Shown piece by piece: positions 34,402 to 42,897 of a stretch of 64,000 bases of DNA; the stretch's first letter is position 1; each line of letters begins with the position of its first letter. Where the stretch lies: NCBI GenBank assembly GCA_034927285.1, contig JAYFQF010000024.1, positions 38,419-102,418 of the forward strand. Reading direction: 5' to 3'. Under the pieces are notes generated by a model. The model was given only the letters and a program-made list of their open reading frames with translations. It was not told the DNA's origin and made no database searches. This DNA comes from JAYFQF01 sp034927285 (GTDB lineage: Bacteria; Bacillota; Peptococcia; DRI-13; UBA5745). The translations under genes were made by a program, and so were the position numbers.

Positions 34402-35490
34402 TCATTCCTCGCCAAAGCCATAGGTTTTGGTCAACATCAGCCAGATAAAGAAGGGGCCGCCGATCATCGAAGTGACGATGCCGATGGGCAGCTCGGTATT
34501 GCCCAGGAACATCCGGGCGAAAACGTCGCACCAGATCAGAAAAATAGCGCCGCTGATGATGGAAATCGGCACCACCCGCCGGTGATCGGAACCCACCAGC
34601 ATCCGGACCACATGAGGGACGATAAGCCCTACAAAACCGATGGTTCCCGACGCCGCCACCACCACTCCGGTGATGGCCGAGGCGCAGATCAGATAGACCT
34701 TCCGGATAGAGGTAACATTGATCCCCAGGGTCAGGGCCGCTTCGTCTCCGATCAAAAGGGTATTGAGTGTCCGGAATTGGGTCAGAAAAAAGATCACCCC
34801 GGCGCCTACCACCACACTGGGGATGCCCAAAAGCGTCCAGGAGGAAGCGGTCAATCCTCCCATCATCCAAAAGGTCACCGAGCGGATGCCTTCGGCATCC
34901 TTGGCGGTATAAATAACAAAATTCGTGAACGCCGAACAGATGGCGTTGACCGCCATGCCGGCCAGCAGCAGCTTGATGGCGCCGGCCGGAGATCTGCCGG
35001 AATAAGCGATGGAGAAAACGCACAGGGAGGTAGCCAGGGCCCCGATGAAAGCGCCGAAGGCCGTCCCATAATTGCCGAACCAGGCAAAAGCCCCTAAAAG
35101 GATGGACAGCGCCGCCCCCAGGGAAGCGCCGGAAGAGATGCCCAGGATATAGGGATTGGCCAAAGGATTTCGCACGATGGCCTGCATGACCAGTCCCGCC
35201 AGGGCAAGGCCGCTGCCGACGACAGCGCCCATCAGTACCCGGGGAAAGCGGATATTCCAGATGATATCAATCCGGGAGGCGGCGATCTCAAAGGCTCCCA
35301 GATCAAAGCCAAACAACTGATGAGCCAGAATTCTTGCCACATCCGCCGGCGGGATTTTCACCGGTCCGAAGGTAATGGCTAGGATTACGGAAAGCGCCAA
35401 AAGCGCCAGAAGAACAAGCACCGCGGGAATCAGCAGAAAATCGGACCGGTGAAGCTTCGGGGGGCTTGAGGCGGAAGATAATCTGGACAA
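34402..35490 (-). CDS. FecCD/BtuC-type permease (second set)
   Basis: A 362-residue permease of the iron-siderophore/vitamin B12 importer family with about ten membrane helices. Family signatures include RIDIIWNIRFPRVLMGAVVGSGLALAG, NPLANPYILGISSGASLGA and GFVGLIVPHVVRMLVGSDHR near the coupling helices. I start it at a TTG (35490) because AAGGAG lies nine bases upstream; the frame is open further but no ribosome site supports the longer form. A strong hairpin with a T-run (35509-35554) lies immediately before that site, so expression may be reduced relative to the upstream genes. Confidence 0.9.
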   Translation of the reverse strand: MSRLSSASSPPKLHRSDFLLIPAVLVLLALLALSVILAITFGPVKIPPADVARILAHQLFGFDLGAFEIAASRIDIIWNIRFPRVLMGAVVGSGLALAGLVMQAIVRNPLANPYILGISSGASLGAALSILLGAFAWFGNYGTAFGAFIGALATSLCVFSIAYSGRSPAGAIKLLLAGMAVNAICSAFTNFVIYTAKDAEGIRSVTFWMMGGLTASSWTLLGIPSVVVGAGVIFFLTQFRTLNTLLIGDEAALTLGINVTSIRKVYLICASAITGVVVAASGTIGFVGLIVPHVVRMLVGSDHRRVVPISIISGAIFLIWCDVFARMFLGNTELPIGIVTSMIGGPFFIWLMLTKTYGFGEE

Positions 35491-35508
35491 AACGCACAGC
35501 TCCTTTTC

Positions 35509-35554
35509 AAAAAAACCGTGCCGGCACCCCGGCATGGAGGGTCCCCGGCACGGT
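35509..35554 (-). terminator. Intergenic terminator or attenuator before the second permease
   Basis: ACCGTGCCGG and CCGGCACGGT form a perfect 10-bp stem (35515-35554) with extra GC pairs inside, followed on the minus strand by seven T residues. It separates four binding proteins from the second permease/ATPase pair. Confidence 0.85.
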
Positions 35555-35615
35555 AAAAAGCCAGCGGACCCAAAATTCGGATCCGGCTATTGGTTGAGGG
35601 AAAAACCGGTGCTTT

Positions 35616-36671
35616 TTACTGAAACAGTTCCGGATAAAGCTCTTTGGCAAATTTTTCGACAAAGTCAATAGACTCCGGGGTTCCCCCATAAAAGTCGATG
35701 TATTCCACCACCACAAAACGATCATTTTTGACAGCAGGTACATTTTGCAGCGAAGGATTGCTTTTCAGGGCATCGATCTTGTCCGCCGCCTTGGTATCCG
35801 TGCGGTTGATCACCAGAATCACTTCCGGGTTAAGCTTGATCAGGTTTTCGATACTCTGCCTGCCGAAGTCCTTATCCAAAGGGACGCCCCCGGCTACCCG
35901 GATGAAATCGCAGGTCAGATCGGTGTCCGCCCGGCCGAAGAATTCGTTTTCATACACATGCTGCACCGTTAAGACGGTGGGGCGGTCGGTCTCGGGAATA
36001 GCGTCGGTTTTTTCCCTGACGGCTGCCACCCGGGCCTTCATGTCGTCGATTATTTCCTGAGCCCGGTCCTGAATGCCGAAAATCCTGCCCAGCTTCTCCA
36101 GGTCGGTATAGATGCGCTCCACGGTGCGGGCGCCGGTATTGCTGGCGGTGTTCTCCAGGACGTAGGTATGGATGCCCCTCTCGTTCCAGGACTTTGCACT
36201 GCCCAGATTCTTTTCGCTGAAGAGAGACCCCCAGGAAATGATGATATCCGGCTCCTGGGCCACCACCACCTCTTCAGCGGGATAGCCTCCGTCTTCAGTC
36301 AAAAGGTTAAGTTTTTCAAACTGTCCGGCATATTTGGGGCTGACCGTCCCCACCGAATCGGTGGCCCCGACGATTTTATCACCCAGGCCCAGGGCCAAAA
36401 GAAGCTGGGCCGTGGAGAGCTCGCAGCAGACGATCCTTTCCGGCGCTTTTTCAAAGGTCTGGGTCAGCACTGTGCCGTCGGAATCGTAGCTTTCGACGGT
36501 CACCGGGTACCGGTCCTGGTTTTGTCCGCCGCCGTTCTCAGACGGCGGAGCAGGCTGAGCGGCCCCGGCCGGCGGCCGGGAGCCGGCGGAGTCGCCGGCG
36601 CAGGCAGTGAGACTCAGCAGCAGCAGCAAAAGCAGCAAAATTGAGGCTGCTTTTTTCAGGAATATGTTCAA
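35616..36671 (-). CDS. FecB/BtuF-like substrate-binding lipoprotein 4
   Basis: A 351-residue periplasmic-binding-type lipoprotein. The start is a TTG at 36671, seven to eight bases after GGAGG; upstream codons have no ribosome site. The signal peptide ends in LTACAG. The two lobes show RIVCCELSTAQLLLALGLGDKIVGATDSVGT and EEVVVAQEPDIIISWGSLF near the N-terminus and LIKLNPEVILVINRTD and LQNVPAVKNDRFVVV in the C-lobe, the BtuF/FecB type-III binding-protein pattern. Closest in layout to binding protein 2. Ligand is unknown; candidates are siderophore, haem or corrinoid. Confidence 0.9.
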   Translation of the reverse strand: MNIFLKKAASILLLLLLLLSLTACAGDSAGSRPPAGAAQPAPPSENGGGQNQDRYPVTVESYDSDGTVLTQTFEKAPERIVCCELSTAQLLLALGLGDKIVGATDSVGTVSPKYAGQFEKLNLLTEDGGYPAEEVVVAQEPDIIISWGSLFSEKNLGSAKSWNERGIHTYVLENTASNTGARTVERIYTDLEKLGRIFGIQDRAQEIIDDMKARVAAVREKTDAIPETDRPTVLTVQHVYENEFFGRADTDLTCDFIRVAGGVPLDKDFGRQSIENLIKLNPEVILVINRTDTKAADKIDALKSNPSLQNVPAVKNDRFVVVEYIDFYGGTPESIDFVEKFAKELYPELFQ

Positions 36672-36746
36672 GGTAAGCCCTCCTTTACGATTGGATAAGT
36701 AAAATATGGCCGAAAGACGCCCGGCGGTCAAAGAGCCCTGGCCGGC

Positions 36747-37757
36747 CTAGGAAAACAGCTCCGGATAAAACTCTTTGGCAAAACGGGTTACGGTATCGGC
36801 CACCCGGACGGATTCATTTACGTCCTGAAGAACGGTGGTCATGAAACGGAGATTTTTCACCGCCGTCACGTTAGCCAGGGCGGAATTGGCGGTAATGGCG
36901 GCGATCTTCTCCTCTACGGGAGTGGTCCCATACTGGTTGAAGAGAATAATATCCGGATTTTTATCGATGAGAGTTTCGGCAGAGACATAAAACCACTGTT
37001 CCTCGCTGTCGTTTTCGCAGACATTGATCCCGCCGGCCAGCTTGATGACCTCGGTTTCCATGGACTTTGCGCAGGTATAGATCTGATTTTCCTTCACGGA
37101 GTCCACAACGAAGACGGTGACCTTATCCCGGGCTTCAGCCGCCTTTTCCGCTGCGGCCGCCACCTTGTCCTTCATGTCCTGGATCAGGGCCTGAGCCCTG
37201 TCCTCCACCCGGAAGATCTTGCCCAGATTTTCGATATCCAGGTAGATATTCTCAATTTTTTCCTCGGTGGCCAGAGTCCCCTCGGACACATAGGCGGTGA
37301 GGCCGTGCTCGGCCAATTTCTCCACTGTGCCCGCCTTCTCCTCCGTAAAGCCGAAGCGCTGGCCCAAGACCAGATCGGGCTCGGCTCCCAGCAGCACCTC
37401 CGTGGAGGGATATTTCTCGCTCAAAAGCGGGATGGCGTTGAATTCTTCAGCGATCTCGGCCATGGGCTCGGCGTTGGTGTAGCAGGTATAGGCCACCTTA
37501 TCCCCCAGGCCCAGCATCAGCATCATCTCGGTCATCTGCATGTTCAGGCAGACGACTCTTTGAGGCACCTGGTCAAAGCTGAGAGTCCGGCTCCCGTTGG
37601 TTACGGTGACGGCGGCCGTCTCCGGGGCGGGGGGTCCTTCAGAGACTGAGCCCCCGGGCGCGGAGGGCACCTGGGCCGCCTGCTGTCCGCAGGCGGCCAG
37701 GCTTAGCAGCATGATCAGCAATAAAATAAGGGAGACCAGTTTTCTTTGGTTTTTCAT
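36747..37757 (-). CDS. FecB/BtuF-like substrate-binding lipoprotein 3
   Basis: A 336-residue lipoprotein (lipobox LAAC) of the same type-III binding-protein family: RVVCLNMQMTEMMLMLGLGDKVAYTCYTNAE in the first lobe, ENIYLDIENLGKIFRVEDRAQALIQDMK as the connecting helix and LIDKNPDIILFNQYGT and ALANVTAVKNLRFMTTV in the second. It diverges more from the other three in the ligand-facing loops. It follows binding protein 2 by 25 bp and precedes protein 4. Multiple receptors feeding one permease are known in iron uptake. Confidence 0.9.
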   Translation of the reverse strand: MKNQRKLVSLILLLIMLLSLAACGQQAAQVPSAPGGSVSEGPPAPETAAVTVTNGSRTLSFDQVPQRVVCLNMQMTEMMLMLGLGDKVAYTCYTNAEPMAEIAEEFNAIPLLSEKYPSTEVLLGAEPDLVLGQRFGFTEEKAGTVEKLAEHGLTAYVSEGTLATEEKIENIYLDIENLGKIFRVEDRAQALIQDMKDKVAAAAEKAAEARDKVTVFVVDSVKENQIYTCAKSMETEVIKLAGGINVCENDSEEQWFYVSAETLIDKNPDIILFNQYGTTPVEEKIAAITANSALANVTAVKNLRFMTTVLQDVNESVRVADTVTRFAKEFYPELFS

Positions 37758-37782
37758 CTTAGCATACTCCTTTTCATCTCAT

Positions 37783-38907
37783 CTATAGCGCAGAGTCGAA
37801 GAGCTGCGGATAGAAGCCCCGGGCCAGGGTCTCCACGGCCTCGATGGTCCGGGGGCCGCCGCAGTAGAAGGCCGCGTGATCCAGTACCACAAAACGGTCA
37901 TTTTGTACCGCCTTGATGCTTTGCAGGGTAGGATTGGCTTTAATGGCGTCGATTTTTTCCTGGGCGGGAGATGAGGAAAGATCGAGGATCACCAGCACGT
38001 CGGGATTTAAGTCGATCAGTACCTCCAGGCTCTGCTGCCCGTTTTCGCAGACATGGTTTCCCCCGGCCAGCTCCGCCAGATTGCGGTTGAAATCGGTGCC
38101 GCCCCGGGCCAGAAATTCATTCTCATAGACATACTGCACCGTTACCACGTCCACCCGCTGCTCCTGGGGAAGCTGGGTCACCTTTTGACTGATGGCGCCG
38201 ATGCGTTCTTTCATGTCGCCGATCATCGCCTGTGCCTTGTCCTGGACGTCGAAGATCAACCCCAGCTTGGCGATATCGTCATAGAGCATCTCCACGGTAC
38301 GGTCCCCCAGTCCGGTGACGGTATTATTCATCAGGTAGGTATGAATCCCCCGTTCGGTCCATTCCGAAACCGGTCCCATAGCGTCTTCGGCAAAGAGGGA
38401 GCCCCAGCCCACCAGGATATCCGGGTTTTGTTCCAGAACAACCTCCTTGGCGGGATAGCCCTGCTCGGCAATGAAAGAGATAGAATTATACTCCTTTTCC
38501 ATCTTCTCATAAACAGGGCTGAAGCGGTGGGCGGTAGCGACGATTTTATCGGTAAGGCCCAGGGCGATCAACAGCTCGGTATTGGCCTGGGAGATGCTGA
38601 CGATCCGCTGGGGAGCCTCCTCAAACACCTGCTGGATCTTTTCCCCATCCTCATTGTAGGTTTCTACCGTCACCGGATATTGGGTCTTGAGGGAAGCGTC
38701 CCCTGCCTGCGCCGTACCGGGCCGGGCGGGATCCGCTGCCGAAGGCCCCTCGTCCCCGGCGGCTCCGCCGGAAACGGCGGGAGAGCCGTTTTGTCCGGTC
38801 CCGGCGGCCTGAGGCGGCCCGCCGGCGGACTGGCCGCAGCCGGCCAGCGTTGCCGCCAGCAGCAGGAGGGCAAGAAATATTGCGATGAGTTTAGCAGATT
38901 TGTTCAT
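37783..38907 (-). CDS. FecB/BtuF-like substrate-binding lipoprotein 2
   Basis: A 374-residue lipoprotein with lipobox LAGC followed by a Gly/Ala/Pro-rich linker (GQSAGGPPQAAGTGQNGS) of about 60 residues. That linker and its DNA closely match the linker of binding protein 1, unlike the rest of the two proteins. The receptor body shows RIVSISQANTELLIALGLTDKIVATAHRF and LIDLNPDVLVILDLS. It follows the first ATPase gene and leads three receptors in a row. A GAAAGGAAAG site precedes the ATG at 38907. Confidence 0.9.
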   Translation of the reverse strand: MNKSAKLIAIFLALLLLAATLAGCGQSAGGPPQAAGTGQNGSPAVSGGAAGDEGPSAADPARPGTAQAGDASLKTQYPVTVETYNEDGEKIQQVFEEAPQRIVSISQANTELLIALGLTDKIVATAHRFSPVYEKMEKEYNSISFIAEQGYPAKEVVLEQNPDILVGWGSLFAEDAMGPVSEWTERGIHTYLMNNTVTGLGDRTVEMLYDDIAKLGLIFDVQDKAQAMIGDMKERIGAISQKVTQLPQEQRVDVVTVQYVYENEFLARGGTDFNRNLAELAGGNHVCENGQQSLEVLIDLNPDVLVILDLSSSPAQEKIDAIKANPTLQSIKAVQNDRFVVLDHAAFYCGGPRTIEAVETLARGFYPQLFDSAL

Positions 38908-38995
38908 GAAGATCTTTCCTTTCGTTCCATACCAGATAACTCCTTTTCATGGAAAGCGCCTTCTGAAACCAGAAAGGCATTTATCAGGAATGCGT

Positions 38996-39769
38996 TTAAT
39001 GCTGTTCCACATCCAGCAGCCTCATATGCGGAACCTTTTGTTTATAATCCACGGCGGCCTGAACCCCGTATACCTTTTTGATATTTTCTTCGGTGATCAC
39101 CTCCCCGGGGCTTCCCCAGGAAAACACCCCGGATTCTTTGAGCATCAAAACGGAATCGCAAAACATTGCCGCAAGATTCAGATCATGGATGGAGATGACG
39201 GCGGCCAACTGCTTTTCCCGTACCAGCCGCCGGAGGATCTGCAGGGTGGAAAGCTGATTTTTCAGATCCAGGCTGCTGGTGGGCTCGTCCAGCAAAAGGA
39301 CCCGGGGCTCCTGAGCCAGAGCCCGGGCGATGAAGACCCGCTGCCGCTCGCCGCCGCTGAGCCGGTTGATATTATTAAAGGCCATCCCTTCCAGCCCCAG
39401 ACGGCCGATCACGGCAAAGGCGATCTCCTTGTCCCGGCGGGTCAGCCGGAAATCCACATAGGGCATCCGGCCGGTAAGAACAGTATCGGCCACCGTACCG
39501 GGAAAAATCAGAGCCGTACTCTGGGGGACATAGCCGATATAGCGGGCCCGCTTCCTGGCGCTCATGGCGGCGATATCCTCCCCGTCCACCAGCGTGTGCC
39601 CGGCCCGGGGCTGGAGAATGCGGCCTATACATCTGAGCAGGGTGGTTTTGCCGGTTCCGTTAGGACCCAGCAGGGCCAGGAGCTTTCCCGGCTTTACCTC
39701 CAGCCCCACATCGTTAAGGATGTCGGTTTGGGTATAGCCAAAGGTGATATGCTCTGCCAGCAGACCCAT
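38996..39769 (-). CDS. FecE/BtuD-type ABC ATPase (first set)
   Basis: A 257-residue ATPase with GPNGTGKTT Walker A (residues 35-43), LSGGERQRVFIARAL signature, LLLDEPTSSLD Walker B and ISIHDLN switch. It is two bases downstream of the FecCD permease gene and completes the first importer set with binding protein 1. An AAAAAGGAGG site precedes the ATG. The sequence between Walker A and the signature (AMSARKRARYIGYVPQSTALIFPG) is a normal Q-loop region for this family. Confidence 0.93.
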   Translation of the reverse strand: MGLLAEHITFGYTQTDILNDVGLEVKPGKLLALLGPNGTGKTTLLRCIGRILQPRAGHTLVDGEDIAAMSARKRARYIGYVPQSTALIFPGTVADTVLTGRMPYVDFRLTRRDKEIAFAVIGRLGLEGMAFNNINRLSGGERQRVFIARALAQEPRVLLLDEPTSSLDLKNQLSTLQILRRLVREKQLAAVISIHDLNLAAMFCDSVLMLKESGVFSWGSPGEVITEENIKKVYGVQAAVDYKQKVPHMRLLDVEQH

Positions 39770-39771
39770 GC

Positions 39772-40872
39772 TTACACCTCCTTTTTATTCAGGATCAGGT
39801 GGATAAAGAGGGGCACCCCGATAAAAGAGACCACAATGCCTACCGGGATACTGACCGGCGAAAGGAGCATACGGCCCAGAGTATCGGCCACGATCATCAG
39901 AAGAGCGCCCACCACCCCGGAAAAAGGGATAAGGTAGCGATGATCGTTCCCGATCAGGATCCGGCCGATGTGAGGCCCCACCAGTCCCACAAAGCCGATG
40001 ACCCCGGTAAAGCTGATAATCGCCGCCGTCATCAGCACCGAGCAGACCCCCATGATTACCCGCAGAGTAGTGGGATTGACGCCAAGGCTTCTCACCAGTT
40101 CGTCCTCTCCGGAGGAAGCCACGTTGAGCATCAGGGCAAACCGGGCGATCACCAGAGTGCAGGCCGTGACAAAGGCCATCACCACCAGGGTTTCCTCCCA
40201 GGTAGCGCCGTTGAAGGTACCGAAGGTCCATTCCACCACCGACGCCAGCTTATGTTCGGCGGCAAAAAATTCGATGGTGGAGGTCAGGGCGCTGAAGATA
40301 TAGTTGAAGGCGATACCGGTCAGCACCACGGATTCCGGCCGCATTCCGGTTCTTCGGGAAACCCCGTACACCAGCAAGGCGCAGAGCATGGACGCGAAAA
40401 AAGCGTTTAATACAATGCCCACCTCAGTCCCCGGTAAAATGCCGATACCGAAAACGATAGCCAGGGACGCGCCAAAGGCGGCGGCGGCGGAGATCCCGAT
40501 GGTAAAAGGACTGACCATGGGGTTTCTGGTGATTCCCTGCATGGCCACGCCTGAGATCGCCAGACCGGCGCCGGCGAAGACAGACAGCACCAGCCTGGGA
40601 AAGCGGATCAAAAAAACCACCTTCCGCTGGGCGCTTTGCCCGTCGCTGTTTTCATAAAGGGTGCCCGAAAACCCCTGTTGGACGGCCCCGCAGACCTGGG
40701 CTATGCTGGTGTCGGCAACGCCCAGGGTCATAAAATAAATCCCGAGAACGAAAAGCAGCAGGACTCCGGCCAGGATCACGGCGATTTTCATTTTTCCGCT
40801 CCGCTCATAATAAGCTTGCAGCCCCTGGGAGCCTGAATGTGTATACTCTTGCATATTCGGTGAAAAGCTCAA
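39772..40872 (-). CDS. FecCD/BtuC-type permease (first set)
   Basis: A 366-residue permease with about ten helices: VFLIRFPRLVLSVFAGAGLAISG, NPMVSPFTIGISAAAAFGAS and GFIGFVGLVGPHIGRILIGNDHR-like blocks mark the family. It overlaps the binding protein 1 stop by 4 bp. The listed start is a TTG; an internal ATG at 40854 (MQEYTHS) is possible, and neither has a strong ribosome site, so the overlap coupling may matter. With the preceding receptor and the following ATPase it makes one complete importer directly behind the NifB-like gene. Confidence 0.9.
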   Translation of the reverse strand: MSFSPNMQEYTHSGSQGLQAYYERSGKMKIAVILAGVLLLFVLGIYFMTLGVADTSIAQVCGAVQQGFSGTLYENSDGQSAQRKVVFLIRFPRLVLSVFAGAGLAISGVAMQGITRNPMVSPFTIGISAAAAFGASLAIVFGIGILPGTEVGIVLNAFFASMLCALLVYGVSRRTGMRPESVVLTGIAFNYIFSALTSTIEFFAAEHKLASVVEWTFGTFNGATWEETLVVMAFVTACTLVIARFALMLNVASSGEDELVRSLGVNPTTLRVIMGVCSVLMTAAIISFTGVIGFVGLVGPHIGRILIGNDHRYLIPFSGVVGALLMIVADTLGRMLLSPVSIPVGIVVSFIGVPLFIHLILNKKEV

Positions 40873-41978
40873 TCTTCCAGAGACAGGGCAGGATAAGTGT
40901 GGCCGGGAGTATAGGTCAGCTGTTGGAACTGCTCCTGCCAGTCCTTGAATACCTGCTCGGGATGGAGATCGGGCAACAGATCGGGATAGAGGAATTTGGC
41001 AAGATACATGGTTCCTACCAGCTTGGATGCGCCGCCGTGGCCGTAGCCGGAAATCAGAAAGATATTGTCCTCTTTCACCGCGGTGATCTCATCCCAGCCG
41101 GGCCGGCTGCAGATCTCATCATGGACGGCCTTGTGATCCTCCGGCGTGGGCGGAGTATAGACAAAGGGGACTTCAGGCTGCGAAACCTTGAAAATATAGT
41201 CGGGATTGGCGTCGATGACGGCTTCGATCTCAATATTCTTATTCGGCGCATCTTTAAAGAGATTATCGGCATGAGCGTATTCCACCATATTGAAAAAGTA
41301 ATCGCCGGGGACGGTGGTGGTGCCGGGATTGCGGTATTCAAAGTAAAGGCGCTTTTTCTCCACGCCCTCCAGCTGTTTGTTAATGTAATCCAGCTTGTCC
41401 ATAAAATAATCCGAGAGCTTTTGCGCATTTTCCTGTTCGCCGAAGATATCGCCGATCATCTGGCAATTCTTTTCAAAGTCCTGGGTAAAGTAGCAGTTCA
41501 CCACAAAGACCTTTATCCCGAAGGGAGTGAGCTTTTCAATTGCCTCCTCATAGCCGCCGTTATTGGGCAGGATGAAGACCTCCGGATTAAGCTGGACGAT
41601 CTTTTCATAGTTGGTCTCTCCTGAACCGGAGCTGATCACCTGATCTTCGGTGAACATGCTGTAGCAGTCCCGGTCGGCGTAGATGGCGTTGGCAACGCCC
41701 ACCACCCGGTCAATAGCTCCTACGCCCTTGATCAGCTCGGCATTGTAGGCGTTTGAAACAATGGCCCGGGTAACAGGATCGGGCAATTCCACCTGACGGC
41801 CCTCGGCGTCGGTCAGGATATGGGTGGCAGCGGCTTCATCCTTTCCGCCGGAAACGGCGGGAGAGCCGCTTTGACCGGACCCGGCGTCCTGAGACGGCCC
41901 GCCGGCGGACTGGCCGCAGCCGGTCAAAAGAAGCAGCAGGGACAGCAATAAAATAATGAGCTTGGTAGATTTGTTCAT
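40869..41978 (-). CDS. FecB/BtuF-like substrate-binding lipoprotein 1
   Basis: A 369-residue receptor. The start at 41978 (MNKSTKL) follows AAGGAAGG; the lipobox is LLTGC. After a Gly/Ser linker the body shows VTRAIVSNAYNAELIKGVGAIDRVVGVANAIY, FFNMVEYAHADNLFKDAP, DANPDYIFKVSQPE and WDEITAVKEDNIFLISGYGHGGASKLVGTMYLAKFLYPD. It differs from the other three in length and in the C-lobe, with histidine and tyrosine residues in GYGHGG that could touch a metal chelate. It follows the NifB-like gene by about 70 bp and is the first transport gene of the block. Confidence 0.9.
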   Translation of the reverse strand: MNKSTKLIILLLSLLLLLTGCGQSAGGPSQDAGSGQSGSPAVSGGKDEAAATHILTDAEGRQVELPDPVTRAIVSNAYNAELIKGVGAIDRVVGVANAIYADRDCYSMFTEDQVISSGSGETNYEKIVQLNPEVFILPNNGGYEEAIEKLTPFGIKVFVVNCYFTQDFEKNCQMIGDIFGEQENAQKLSDYFMDKLDYINKQLEGVEKKRLYFEYRNPGTTTVPGDYFFNMVEYAHADNLFKDAPNKNIEIEAVIDANPDYIFKVSQPEVPFVYTPPTPEDHKAVHDEICSRPGWDEITAVKEDNIFLISGYGHGGASKLVGTMYLAKFLYPDLLPDLHPEQVFKDWQEQFQQLTYTPGHTYPALSLED

Positions 41979-42048
41979 GAAATTCCTTCCTTTCGTCTGA
42001 TGGCTGATTTCGTCAAAAGCGAGAAAATAGCTGGGGATAGCTGAAGAT

Positions 42049-42897
42049 CTATGGATAAGCCTCCCGGCAAGGCCTGTCCCCGGCGGACCAGGCCTTGCCC
42101 AGATCTTCCCCCGGTACGCCGCAGGCATCGGCCCGGCACTGGACGCAGCAGGTCAGCTGGGGCAGAAACCGCCCGGCCCGCCGCCGGCAGGCGGCCAGCA
42201 GCTCCCGGGAGGGCCGGGGCAGGCTGCCGAAGGCCCCTTGGGGGATCAGCGGCATGATATTCATGATGGATGCGCCTAATTCGGCGGCCAGGCCGGCGAT
42301 TTCTTCGGTCTCCTCCTCATTTACGCCGGGGATCAGCACCGTGTTTATCTTAACGGCGATCCCCAGGCCCGCCGCCGCCGCGATCCCCTGGCGCTGCCGG
42401 GCCAGGAATCCGGACAGGCCCCCTTCTCCGGGGAGCAACTCTTCTGCCTCTCCATAAATCCGGGCGGCGGTTTGGGGCCGCAGGGTGTTTACGGTCACCG
42501 TCAGGGCCCCAAGGCCCAGGCTATGCAAACGTTCCAGGGCTTCGGGCAGCAGCAGGCCATTGGTGCTGACGCAGAGCATGAGCTGAGGAAAAGCTCTGCG
42601 CAGGAGGGCCAGGGTTTCAAAAGTCTCCGGATTAGCCAGGGGCTCTCCCGGCCCGGCGATGCCGGCAACCCGCAGACGGGGCTCCCCCTTCAGGGCCCGG
42701 CCTGTGGCAAGGACCGCTTCTTCCGGGGAAATGATCCGGGAGGCCACCCCGGGACGGGATTCGTTGGGACAATCGTATTTCCGGTCACAGTAACCGCAGC
42801 GCAGGTTGCATTTTGGAGCCACCGCCAGGTGGATCCTGCCGTAGCGGCTATGGGCCTTTTCCCCAAAGCAGGGGTGCTGGCTCAGGGAAACCGGCAT
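42049..42897 (-). CDS. NifB-like radical SAM protein
   Basis: A 282-residue radical SAM enzyme with the NifB core. Motifs in order: HPCFGEKAHSRYGRIHL (residues 8-24), the CNLRCGYC CX3CX2C cluster site, a following Cys in KYDCPNESRPGVA, the SAM-region segment GIAGPGEPLANP, and the C-terminal CVQCRADACG that in NifB ligates an accessory cluster. The NifX-like C-terminal domain of many NifBs is absent, giving the short type seen in archaea. True NifB turns [4Fe-4S] units into the carbide-containing NifB-co. Here the neighbours lack the usual FeMo-cofactor ligand, so the product may differ. The start at 42897 overlaps the NifH-like gene by 16 bp. Confidence 0.9.
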   Translation of the reverse strand: MPVSLSQHPCFGEKAHSRYGRIHLAVAPKCNLRCGYCDRKYDCPNESRPGVASRIISPEEAVLATGRALKGEPRLRVAGIAGPGEPLANPETFETLALLRRAFPQLMLCVSTNGLLLPEALERLHSLGLGALTVTVNTLRPQTAARIYGEAEELLPGEGGLSGFLARQRQGIAAAAGLGIAVKINTVLIPGVNEEETEEIAGLAAELGASIMNIMPLIPQGAFGSLPRPSRELLAACRRRAGRFLPQLTCCVQCRADACGVPGEDLGKAWSAGDRPCREAYP

